Notes under the pieces: generated by a model
The model's input: only the letters and a program-made list of their open reading frames with translations
Told to the model about the DNA's origin: nothing
Database searches by the model: none
Made by a program: the position numbers and the translations under genes
NCBI GenBank assembly: GCA_002420145.1
Contig: DIHL01000065.1
Span: forward strand, 1-45,327
Direction: 5' to 3'
Origin: Bacteroidetes bacterium UBA5697
GTDB lineage: Bacteria > Bacteroidota > Bacteroidia > B-17B0 > Aurantibacillaceae
DNA length: 45,327 nucleotides
In this document: positions 34,526-42,930 of the stretch, one piece after another
Numbering within the stretch: the first letter of the stretch is position 1
How the letters are laid out: each line of letters begins with the position of its first letter

Positions 34526-35140
34526 TTATTCTTGTTCGTTAATTTTTTTATATTCATTAATCAATTTATGCCCTTTTAATGTGCAAATACCGTAAACAAA
34601 CATGTCCAACAATAGTTGATGTGTTTGAGTAAAACTAATTTTTTCGAATGAAAAATAATTCCCAAACATTAACATATCAATCTGCGCAAGACGATGTTTT
34701 GCCGTAAATTCTTCATCTATATCCTTTCTATAAACTCCAATCTCTTTTCCAGCTTTTATGTTTCTTAATATATCTTTAAAAGCACATTCTTCTTTAAATT
34801 TTTGAAATTGCAAGAAAGCATTACCATGAAATTTTTGAAGATCTAAAAAGAAAATAGGATTAATGTGATGCATCATCTCACTAATAGTATTAGAAATCAA
34901 AATAATTTCATGAATGGGATCTTGAGATTGTTTTTCAATATTTCTGAAAATATCTTCTTGCTTTTTCATTTCCACTTCACATAGCTGATTTACTAAATCG
35001 TCTTTTTCTTTGTAAAACTGATAAATCGTTTTCTTTGACATTCCCAATTCTTTGGCAATATCATCCATAGTAACGCGCTTAATACCATATCTGAAAAATA
35101 GGTCTAAGGATGTTTTTAATATTTTTTCTTGTGGTTCCAT
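34526..35140 (-). CDS. TetR/AcrR-family transcriptional regulator of the efflux operon
   Basis: 204 residues. The N-terminal HTH is typical: K-I-L-K-T-S-L-D-L-F-F-R-Y-G-I-K-R-V-T-M-D-D-I-A-K followed by the recognition helix region G-M-S-K-K-T-I-Y-Q-F-Y-K-E-K (about 33-46). The C-terminal helical domain should bind the inducer. It is the first gene of the RND operon, the usual arrangement for local autoregulated control. A TTG start at 35158 is rejected because it overlaps the -7 box; ATG 35140 is chosen. Confidence 0.92.
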   Translation of the reverse strand: MEPQEKILKTSLDLFFRYGIKRVTMDDIAKELGMSKKTIYQFYKEKDDLVNQLCEVEMKKQEDIFRNIEKQSQDPIHEIILISNTISEMMHHINPIFFLDLQKFHGNAFLQFQKFKEECAFKDILRNIKAGKEIGVYRKDIDEEFTAKHRLAQIDMLMFGNYFSFEKISFTQTHQLLLDMFVYGICTLKGHKLINEYKKINEQE

Positions 35141-35155
35141 TTTTAAAATCGAGAG

Positions 35156-35186
35156 CAAAACTAAAGAAACTATTTTTGTTCTGCAA
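35156..35186 (-). promoter_or_regulatory. Promoter of the efflux operon (TTG-N20-TAGTTTTG)
   Basis: On the minus strand TTG (35186-35184), 20-base spacer, TAGTTTTG (35163-35156), ending 15 bases before the ATG at 35140. A perfect consensus match. A 6-14-6 inverted repeat (GAAACT 35166-35171, AGTTTC 35186-35191) lies in the spacer and over the -33 element, where a repressor could act. Confidence 0.8.
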
Positions 35187-35211
35187 GTTTCCTAAAGAAA
35201 AAATGGTCTAT

Positions 35212-35236
35212 TATTTGTTAAATATTTTAACAAATA
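35212..35236. promoter_or_regulatory. 25-bp palindrome between the efflux and adhesin operons
   Basis: TATTTGTTAAA (35212-35222) and TTTAACAAATA (35226-35236) are perfect inverted repeats around TAT. It lies between the divergent promoters and is a candidate operator for the TetR regulator or another dimeric protein. It has no T run and does not look like a terminator. Function is inferred. Confidence 0.5.
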
Positions 35237-35271
35237 GAATTAGATTCTACAGAATTTCTACAAAAATTTAA

Positions 35272-35302
35272 TTGGTCGATTCGAAAAACTAATCTATCTT
35301 TG
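35272..35302 (+). promoter_or_regulatory. Promoter of the adhesin operon, almost touching the start codon
   Basis: TTG (35272-35274), 20-base spacer, TATCTTTG (35295-35302). The ATG at 35310 begins only seven bases after the last G, so the mRNA should start at or within a few bases of the start codon. The signal peptide leaves no room for a later start. Confidence 0.75.
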
Positions 35303-35309
35303 AAAACAT

Positions 35310-38300
35310 ATGATTAAGAAGTATTCATTAATAACTTGTCTATTTTTAACGTTTTTTATCACTGGTAAATCTCAAATAGACACCTCTTTTTGGTTTGCAG
35401 CCCCCGATATCTCAGTAGGTTTAGGAGACCGTCCCATTTTTTTATATTTTAATACATATGCCCAACCTGCGACGGTTAAGGTTTCGCAACCTGCCAATGG
35501 AGCATTTGTGCCAATTACCAAATCTATTCCTGCAAATTCAATAGATTCAATAAATCTAACAACTTTTATTGCTTCTATTGAGAATTCAACACCTAATAGT
35601 GTCTTAAATAGAGGTATATATATATCGTCCACACAAAAAATATCGGCTTTATATGCTATTAAATCAACAACTAATAAAGAATATATCAGTTTAAAAGGGC
35701 CTAAAGCACTCGGAATTGATTTTTATGTTCCAATGCAAGAATTTTGGAACCAAGCCCCTGCTACTTCTCCAAAATCATTCTCATCATTTGATATTGTTGC
35801 TTCAGAAAACAGTACAACTGTTTTAATAACACCTAAAACAAATATCATTGGTCATGCAGCAAACATTACGTTTTCTATTACACTTCAAAAAGGTCAAACC
35901 TATTCTTGTCAAGATACAACTAGATCTGCGACGACAAGTTTAGCAGGTTCTATTGTTTCCTCAAACAAACCAGTAGCTATTTCTATTCAATCGAGTGGTT
36001 TAAATCAATCAGGCTGTTTAAGTTCTGTTGCCGACCAAATTACTAACTCCAGCTATATAGGCACTGACTATATAGTAAACAAAGGAACTTCTGTTACAGA
36101 AAAAATATTTGTTTTAGCCACACAAAACAACACTCAAATTACTGTAGAAGATGGCTCAACAACAACTCACGTGTCTAACTTTGGAGAAAATTTTATTTAT
36201 ACTGCCACACAAGGTGTAACTTATGTAAAAGCTAATAAACCAATTTACGTTTTTCATGTGTCAGGATATGGCTGCAGATTAAGTGGAGCTCAATTACCTC
36301 CATTCTTTTGTGCAGGAACTTACACAACTGCTTTTACAAGAACCTCATCTGACTCTTTAGCTCTAAACTTATTTACTAGAACAGGATTTGAAGGAAACTT
36401 TGCATTAAATGGTAACGCCTCTTTGATACCAGCTTCTGCATTTACAGTTGTTCCAGGTACTTCAGGAAATATCAAATCAGCAAAAATTTATTATTCAACG
36501 GCAACAATACCAGTTGGTTCACACAATAAAGTCACTAATACTGTAGATGTATTTGGACTAGGAACATTAAATGGTTCTTATAATAAAGGAAGTGCATATG
36601 CTTATGTTTCCGAATTTTCATCTTATCCTTCTATTAATGCTGGTAGCGACTTTACTATTTGTGCTAATGGTAATTTAGCTTTAAATGCTCAAGTTGGTGG
36701 TGGAAATATTACTGGAACTTGGTCCACAAACGGATATGGCACATTTAATGGAGGATTTTCTGCACTAACAAATACATATACACCTAGTCAGTTAGATACG
36801 ACAGTAAAACCTGTAAAATTATTTCTGACAACTAATGGCCCTTGTCCTCAAAAAAAAGACACTCTTCTATTGTCTGTTAAACCGTCTCCTTTAGTGAATG
36901 CATCTGTAGACCAAATTGTTTGTGGTAACAATAGCACTGTTACTTTAAATGGTACTGTAACAGGAGGCTCTTCTACAGGTATTTGGACAAGCGTTGGCTC
37001 AGGAACTTTCACGCCAAATAATACGACTTTAAATGGCACTTACATTCCTAGTAGCGCCGATACAGCAGCTGGTTCAGTAAAACTAGTATTAACATCTACT
37101 AGCAATGGAATCTGTGCTTTAGAAAGAGATACTATGAAAGTAACAATTACTGATATTCCTACTGCTAACGCGGGTCCTGTAAGTACTTCTGTTTGTGCTA
37201 ATAATCCCACTGTTGCTGTTAGTGGTACTATAGGTGGAATTACAACTACTGGAAAATGGACAAGTAATGGAACTGGAAGTTTCAATCCTAGTAATATTCA
37301 ATTATCAACGAATTACATTCCTAGTGCTGCAGATGTATCAGCAGGGCAAGTTAAATTATATTTAAGCTCAACAAATAATGGTAATTGTGTTCAAGCTAAA
37401 GATAGTATTCTAGTTATTTTCACAAATTCTCCATCCGTAAATGCAGGAACAGATATTTACTCTTGTAAAAACAATCCTAATTCTGTTTTATCAGGAACGG
37501 TTTCTGGCCCAACAACTACTGGTATTTGGAGTGGTGGTACCGGAACTTTTACTCCTAATAATACAACTTTAAATGCCACTTACATTCCTACAGCTTCTGA
37601 ACTTTCCGCAGGTGTTGTTAATTTAGTATTAACCTCAACTGGTAATGGTGGCTGTAACTCTGTTAGCGATCAAGTTTTAATTATTTTTAATAATGCGCCA
37701 ACTGTTAATGCTGGATTAGATATTTCTACGTGTAAAAACAATGCCGCGGCAGCCCTTTCTGGAGTTGTATCTGGAACCACCACAACTGGTATTTGGAGTG
37801 GTGGAACAGGAACTTTTACTCCTAATAATACAACTTTAAATGCCACTTACATTCCTACAGCTTCTGAATTGACTGCGGGAACAATGACTCTTGTTTTAAC
37901 TTCTACTAACAATGGCAATTGTAATCAAGTAACCGATAATTTGGTGATTAACTTCACTCCTTCACCTGTTGTGAATGCAGGTTTAGATTTAAGTCGTTGT
38001 AAAAACAATCCTGCTACGGTATTATCTGGCACTGTATCTGGCGGAACAACAACAGGTATTTGGTCAGGCGGTGCTGGAACTTTTAATCCTAGTAATTCTG
38101 TTTTAAATGCTACTTACACGCCTAGTGCTTCTGAATTGACGACAGGATCTGTTACTTTAACGTTATCTTCTACTAACAATGGAAATTGTAATCAAGTAAC
38201 CGATAATTTGGTGATTAACTTCACTCCTTCTCCTGTTGTAAATGCAGGTTTAGATTTAAGTCGCTGTAAAAACAATGCGGCAACGGTTTTATCAGGAACG

Positions 38301-41300
38301 GTGTCTGGCGCTACTACTACTGGAATTTGGAGTGGTGGTACTGGAACTTTTACTCCTAATAATACTAGCTTAAATGCCACTTACAATCCTAGCGCATCTG
38401 AGCTTTCTGCAGGTTCCGTTAATTTAGTTTTATCATCTACTGGCAATGGCAACTGTAATCAGGTAAGCGATAATGTTTTAATTATTTTCACTACACCTCC
38501 ATCTGTAAATGCAGGTGTAGATTTATTTGCTTGTAAAAATAATCCAAGCAGTGTTTTATCTGGTATTGTATCTGGCCCAACAACTACTGGTATTTGGAGC
38601 GGCGGAACAGGAACTTTTACTCCTAATAATACAACTTTAAATGCCTCTTACATTCCTACAGCTTCTGAATTGACTGCGGGAACAGTGACTCTTGTTTTAA
38701 CTTCTACTAGTAATGGCAATTGTAATCAAGTAACCGATAATTTGGTCATTAATTTCACTCCTTCTCCTATTGTAAATGCAGGTATAGATTTAAATGTTTG
38801 TAAAAATAATCCAAACGCAATATTATCTGGAACTATATCTGGAGGAACAACAACTGGAATTTGGTCAGGCGGTGCTGGAACTTTTAATCCAAGTAATTCT
38901 GTTTTAAACGCTACTTACACACCTAGTGCATCAGAATTAACAGCAGGGTCTGTTACTTTAACGTTATCTTCTACTAACAATGGTAATTGTAATCAAGTAA
39001 CTGATAATTTGGTGATTAATTTTACAACAGCTCCAGCTGTTAATGCTGGCGTAAACTTGAGTTCTTGTAAAAATAATGCAGCAACTGTTTTATCAGGAAC
39101 TGTAACTGGTGCTACTACTACTGGAATTTGGAGTGGTGGTACTGGAACTTTTACTCCTAATAATACTAGCTTAAATGCAACTTACAATCCTAGTGCATCT
39201 GAACTTTCTGCGGGCTCTGTTAATTTAGTTTTATCATCTACTGGCAATGGAAACTGTAGTCAGGTAAGTGATAATGTTTTAATTGTATTCACTTCTGCTC
39301 CTTTTGTAAATGCAGGTGTGGATCTATTTTCTTGTAAAAATAATCCTAGCAGCGTTTTATCTGGTGTTGTATCTGGTCCAACAACTACTGGTATTTGGAG
39401 TGGTGGAACAGGGACTTTTAATCCAAACAGTTCTGTTTTAAATGCTACTTACACTCCTAGTGCTTCTGAATTAACTGCAGGAACAGTAACTCTTGTTTTA
39501 ACTTCAACAGCTAACGGTAACTGTAATCAAGTAACCGATAATTTGGTCATTAATTTAACTCCTTCTCCTATTGTGAATGCAGGTGTAGATTTAAATGTTT
39601 GTAGAAATAATCCTAACGCTATATTATCAGGTACTGTATCTGGAGGAACAACAACTGGAATTTGGTCGGGAGGTACAGGTTCTTTTAATCCAAGTAGTTC
39701 TGTATTAAATGCAACTTATACACCTAGTGCATCCGAATTAACAGCAGGTTCTGTTACTTTAACGTTATCTTCTACAAACAATGGTAATTGTAATCAAGTA
39801 ACTGATAATTTGGTGATTAATTTTACAACAGCTCCAGCTGTTAATGCTGGCGCAAACTTGAGTTCTTGTAAAAATAATGCAGCAACTGTTTTATCAGGAA
39901 CTGTGTCTGGTGGAACAACTACTGGAATTTGGAGTGGTGGTACTGGAACTTTTACACCTAATAATACTAGCTTAAATGCAACTTACAATCCTAGTTCATC
40001 TGAACTTTCTGCAGGATCTGTTAATTTAGTTTTAACTTCTACTAATAACGGAAACTGTAATCAAGTAAATGATAATGTACTAATTATTTTCACCACACCT
40101 CCGTCTGCAAATGCAGGTGTTGATTTATTTTCTTGTAAAAACAATGCCTACAGTGTCCTTTCTGGAGTTGTATCTGGTCCAACAACTACTGGTATTTGGA
40201 GCGGTGGAACTGGAACATTTACACCCAATAACTCTGTGTTAAATGCAACTTATACTCCAAGTTCTTCTGAATTGACTACTGGATTTGTGTATTTAAAATT
40301 AACATCTACCAATAATGGAAATTGTAATCAAGCAATTGATAGCGTTTTAGTTAATTATACTAATTCTCCTTTAGTAAATGCGGGCATCGATTTAAATTCT
40401 TGTAAAAACAATCCTTCGATTGCTCTTTCTGGAAGTGTAACAGGTCCATCAACAACAGGTATTTGGTATGGAGGCGCAGGTAGCTTCAACCCAAGTAACT
40501 CTGTTTTAACAGCTACCTATAATCCAACGGCTGCTGAAATAGCTGCGGGATCTGTCAGTTTAACTCTAGCATCTACCAATAACGGAAACTGTAATCAAAC
40601 AAGTGATACTGTTGTAATTAATTTCACAAACCCAGCCTCTGTTAATGCAGGTCTCGATTTAAATTCTTGTAAAAACAATGCCTCAACAGCCTTGTCTGGA
40701 GTTGTATCTGGACCAACAACTACTGGTATTTGGTCGGGGGGCAGCGGAACATTTAATCCTAACAATACTGTATTAACTGCAACTTATACGCCTAGCGCCG
40801 CCGAAATAGCAACAGGTTTTGTAAATTTAACTTTAACATCAAGCAACAATGGAAATTGTAATTCGGTAAATGATTTAATAAAATTGAATTTTATTCCTAT
40901 CCCATTTGCTAATTTCAACTTCAATAATTCATGTTTAAATAACTTAACCACTTTTACTGATTTTTCTTTAGCTGGTTCAGGAACATTAAATTATTGGGAA
41001 TGGTCATTTGGAGACAACACAAATAGCACTTTACAAAATCCAACACATACTTATGGCTCGTCTGGAACATTCACAACTCAATTAGTTGTAGGAAATACAT
41101 TTGGATGTTATGATACTATTGTAAAAAATCCAACTATCTATCCTTTACCTAATGCTGATTTTGGAATTACTAGAATTTGTAATGGTAACATATTAAACCT
41201 TAACTTTTCTGACAGCTCAACAGTTAACTCTCCAGAAACAGTTAATCAGTGGTTATGGAATTTTAGTTTACCTGGTGGAGTTCAAAGTAATCTTCAAAAT

Positions 41301-41942
41301 CCAACACAATTATTCCCTGGATCAGGATTATACAATATTAGTTTAATTGCTATATCAAATCACAATTGTAGAGACACTATTGAAAAACAAATTACATTAA
41401 CACCTAGACCTTCAGCTGGATTTGCTTACTCTATTTCAACAGGCATAAATGTGGGGACAACCGTAAATTTTGTTGACACATCTAGTTACGCAAGTACATG
41501 GACTTGGAACTTTGGGGATGCGAATAATTCAAGTTCTTCATTACAAAATCCATCAACAGTATATTATGACAACGGAACCTTTATTGTTACACAGGTTGTA
41601 AAAGACAATTATGGCTGTTCTGATACTGCAAGAGTTGCCATAAAAATAAATAACGTTACTAATGAGATTAGCACATTAATTCCTAATGCTATTTCTCCAA
41701 ATGGCGATGGAAAAAATGATGTTTGGAAATTAGACTTTTTAAAACTCTTATATCCAAATGCTGAAGTAGAGATTTATAATCGTTGGGGAGAAAACATTTA
41801 TAGTTCACAAGGATATACAATACCTTGGGACGGAACGTATAAAGGTTCTCTTCTTCCAGTTGGAACATATTACTATGTTCTGAATTTAAATGATTCATCC
41901 ATAACAGAACCATTAAAGGGTGGTATTTTATTAATAAGATAA
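35310..41942 (+). CDS. Giant T9SS-secreted repeat protein with IgGFc-binding-like N-terminus
   Basis: 2210 residues. In order: signal peptide (M-I-K-K-Y-S-L-I-T-C to G-K-S-Q, 1-22); an N-terminal region similar to the IgGFc-binding domain (F-W-F-A-A-P-D-I-S to G-C-R-L-S-G-A-Q-L-P-P, about 25-430); sixteen tandem modules of about 89 residues (442-1866), each with Cys near positions 10 and 73, the second followed in most copies by N-Q-V; three PKD-like domains (F-G-D/N-F motifs, 1867-2120); and a T9SS type B (CHU) C-terminal domain (I-P-N-A-I-S-P-N-G-D-G-K-N-D to L-L-I-R, 2124-2210). It should be exported by T9SS and stay cell-surface-linked, probably as an adhesin or filament. The PorP/SprF gene starts one base after its stop. 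Confidence 0.9.
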   Translation: MIKKYSLITCLFLTFFITGKSQIDTSFWFAAPDISVGLGDRPIFLYFNTYAQPATVKVSQPANGAFVPITKSIPANSIDSINLTTFIASIENSTPNSVLNRGIYISSTQKISALYAIKSTTNKEYISLKGPKALGIDFYVPMQEFWNQAPATSPKSFSSFDIVASENSTTVLITPKTNIIGHAANITFSITLQKGQTYSCQDTTRSATTSLAGSIVSSNKPVAISIQSSGLNQSGCLSSVADQITNSSYIGTDYIVNKGTSVTEKIFVLATQNNTQITVEDGSTTTHVSNFGENFIYTATQGVTYVKANKPIYVFHVSGYGCRLSGAQLPPFFCAGTYTTAFTRTSSDSLALNLFTRTGFEGNFALNGNASLIPASAFTVVPGTSGNIKSAKIYYSTATIPVGSHNKVTNTVDVFGLGTLNGSYNKGSAYAYVSEFSSYPSINAGSDFTICANGNLALNAQVGGGNITGTWSTNGYGTFNGGFSALTNTYTPSQLDTTVKPVKLFLTTNGPCPQKKDTLLLSVKPSPLVNASVDQIVCGNNSTVTLNGTVTGGSSTGIWTSVGSGTFTPNNTTLNGTYIPSSADTAAGSVKLVLTSTSNGICALERDTMKVTITDIPTANAGPVSTSVCANNPTVAVSGTIGGITTTGKWTSNGTGSFNPSNIQLSTNYIPSAADVSAGQVKLYLSSTNNGNCVQAKDSILVIFTNSPSVNAGTDIYSCKNNPNSVLSGTVSGPTTTGIWSGGTGTFTPNNTTLNATYIPTASELSAGVVNLVLTSTGNGGCNSVSDQVLIIFNNAPTVNAGLDISTCKNNAAAALSGVVSGTTTTGIWSGGTGTFTPNNTTLNATYIPTASELTAGTMTLVLTSTNNGNCNQVTDNLVINFTPSPVVNAGLDLSRCKNNPATVLSGTVSGGTTTGIWSGGAGTFNPSNSVLNATYTPSASELTTGSVTLTLSSTNNGNCNQVTDNLVINFTPSPVVNAGLDLSRCKNNAATVLSGTVSGATTTGIWSGGTGTFTPNNTSLNATYNPSASELSAGSVNLVLSSTGNGNCNQVSDNVLIIFTTPPSVNAGVDLFACKNNPSSVLSGIVSGPTTTGIWSGGTGTFTPNNTTLNASYIPTASELTAGTVTLVLTSTSNGNCNQVTDNLVINFTPSPIVNAGIDLNVCKNNPNAILSGTISGGTTTGIWSGGAGTFNPSNSVLNATYTPSASELTAGSVTLTLSSTNNGNCNQVTDNLVINFTTAPAVNAGVNLSSCKNNAATVLSGTVTGATTTGIWSGGTGTFTPNNTSLNATYNPSASELSAGSVNLVLSSTGNGNCSQVSDNVLIVFTSAPFVNAGVDLFSCKNNPSSVLSGVVSGPTTTGIWSGGTGTFNPNSSVLNATYTPSASELTAGTVTLVLTSTANGNCNQVTDNLVINLTPSPIVNAGVDLNVCRNNPNAILSGTVSGGTTTGIWSGGTGSFNPSSSVLNATYTPSASELTAGSVTLTLSSTNNGNCNQVTDNLVINFTTAPAVNAGANLSSCKNNAATVLSGTVSGGTTTGIWSGGTGTFTPNNTSLNATYNPSSSELSAGSVNLVLTSTNNGNCNQVNDNVLIIFTTPPSANAGVDLFSCKNNAYSVLSGVVSGPTTTGIWSGGTGTFTPNNSVLNATYTPSSSELTTGFVYLKLTSTNNGNCNQAIDSVLVNYTNSPLVNAGIDLNSCKNNPSIALSGSVTGPSTTGIWYGGAGSFNPSNSVLTATYNPTAAEIAAGSVSLTLASTNNGNCNQTSDTVVINFTNPASVNAGLDLNSCKNNASTALSGVVSGPTTTGIWSGGSGTFNPNNTVLTATYTPSAAEIATGFVNLTLTSSNNGNCNSVNDLIKLNFIPIPFANFNFNNSCLNNLTTFTDFSLAGSGTLNYWEWSFGDNTNSTLQNPTHTYGSSGTFTTQLVVGNTFGCYDTIVKNPTIYPLPNADFGITRICNGNILNLNFSDSSTVNSPETVNQWLWNFSLPGGVQSNLQNPTQLFPGSGLYNISLIAISNHNCRDTIEKQITLTPRPSAGFAYSISTGINVGTTVNFVDTSSYASTWTWNFGDANNSSSSLQNPSTVYYDNGTFIVTQVVKDNYGCSDTARVAIKINNVTNEISTLIPNAISPNGDGKNDVWKLDFLKLLYPNAEVEIYNRWGENIYSSQGYTIPWDGTYKGSLLPVGTYYYVLNLNDSSITEPLKGGILLIR
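36633..40907 (+). repeat. Sixteen-unit 267-bp tandem repeat array inside the giant gene
   Basis: Units 4-16 are exactly 89 codons (267 bp); units 1-3 are 87, 90 and 91 codons. Unit starts run from 37437 (unit 4) in steps of 267. Typical elements are V-N-A-G, C-K-N-N, T-T-T-G-I-W-S-G-G, L-N-A-T-Y and N-G-N-C-N-Q. Units 1-3 and 14-16 are the most diverged; the central ones are the most alike. Confidence 0.95.
37704..40106 (+). repeat. 801-bp higher-order repeat (three trimers of modules)
   Basis: Modules 5-6-7 (37704-38504), 8-9-10 (38505-39305) and 11-12-13 (39306-40106) correspond position by position. The second member of each trimer has F-N-P-S-(N/S)-S-V-L-N, the third has T-F-T-P-N-N-T-S-L-N and N-P-S-(A/S)-S-E-L-S. 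Shared nucleotide blocks recur at exactly 801 bp, for example at 38766 and 39567, and at 39030 and 39831. Confidence 0.85.
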
Positions 41943-41943
41943 C

Positions 41944-42930
41944 ATGAAGAATACTATTTACATAACCATTCTTTTATTAGCTAGTATACTAATTAATAAA
42001 AATAGTATGGCGCAGCAGTTGCCAATCAATACTAATTATGTTTTAAACAACTATGCATATAATCCTGCAGTTGCAGGATCTAAACCAAATGCTGTAGTTA
42101 ATTTAAATTACCGTAACCAATGGGTAGGTTTTCAAGATGCCCCTAAAACATTTATGGTAAGCCTTCATAGTCCAATTGGTAAACAAAAAAAGGTAGCTAT
42201 GGGAGCTCTTGTTAGTTCTGATAATACAGGGCTAATTGGAAAAACATCCGGATACTTGACATTTGGATACCATGTAAAATTAAACAAAACATATAAATTA
42301 GGACTAGCTGCATCTGTAGGAATGGTTCAATATAGAATTAAATTATATGATGCAAAAGTTGCTGATACAGGAGATGATTTATTAACAGGAAACATCCTTT
42401 CAAATAATGTTTTTGACTCTAATGGAGGGTTATATTTATATAGTGATAAATTATTTTTCGGCATATCTACTTATCAATATTTAGGAAACAAAATTAATTG
42501 GAAAGATTCTCAAAGTAGTTTATCTCAACACATGTATGCTACTATAGGATATACGTTTAAAGCATCTAAAAATATTTCTATTCAACCATCTGCCTTGATT
42601 AAGTTTAATAAGCCCACTCCTATTCAACCAGAGTTTAGTGCAAGAATGATTTACAAAAATTTATTTTGGATTGGTGGTTCTTACAGAACAAACGAATCGG
42701 CAAGTGCTTTGTTAGGATTAACTATCAAAGACAAATTAAGCATTGGGTATTCATATGATATGTTAACATCTAAAATAAGAACATACACTAGTGGTTCTCA
42801 TGAAATCATGATAACATTCCAATTCATCAAACCTAAAAAGAAATTAGATGCTGATGAACAAGAGTTAAATAACATTGATAATAGTATTAAATCCAAATTA
42901 AAGAAACAAAATGAAGAAAGTTCTAAATAG
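41944..42930 (+). CDS. PorP/SprF-family type IX secretion outer-membrane protein
   Basis: 328 residues: signal peptide (cleavage near S-M-A-Q), then the family hallmark N-N-Y-A-Y-N-P-A-V-A-G-S and L-N-Y-R-N-Q-W-V-G-F-Q-D-A-P-K-T, and a barrel-like remainder with a basic/acidic tail (K-K-K-L-D-A-D-E-Q-E). PorP/SprF proteins are outer-membrane partners of T9SS; several are encoded next to, and required for, the secretion of type B cargo proteins such as SprB. It starts one base after the stop of the giant gene and its end overlaps the next giant gene by 20 bases, so it is probably dedicated to these two proteins. Confidence 0.92.
   Translation: MKNTIYITILLLASILINKNSMAQQLPINTNYVLNNYAYNPAVAGSKPNAVVNLNYRNQWVGFQDAPKTFMVSLHSPIGKQKKVAMGALVSSDNTGLIGKTSGYLTFGYHVKLNKTYKLGLAASVGMVQYRIKLYDAKVADTGDDLLTGNILSNNVFDSNGGLYLYSDKLFFGISTYQYLGNKINWKDSQSSLSQHMYATIGYTFKASKNISIQPSALIKFNKPTPIQPEFSARMIYKNLFWIGGSYRTNESASALLGLTIKDKLSIGYSYDMLTSKIRTYTSGSHEIMITFQFIKPKKKLDADEQELNNIDNSIKSKLKKQNEESSK

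Noticed and set aside
35141..35158. TTG start at 35158 for the TetR regulator
   Set aside because: It lies in the -7 element TAGTTTTG, and the TetR alignment begins naturally at the ATG at 35140.
36848..38380. Minus-strand open frames in the repeat array (36848-37039, 37040-37285, 38192-38380, and 44671-44925)
   Set aside because: They mirror the repeated coding sequence of the giant genes, have no start context or family, and are Val/Pro-rich by reverse-complement composition.
36633..40907. Repeat array considered as CRISPR or satellite DNA
   Set aside because: The 267-bp units are in-frame protein modules without unique spacers.
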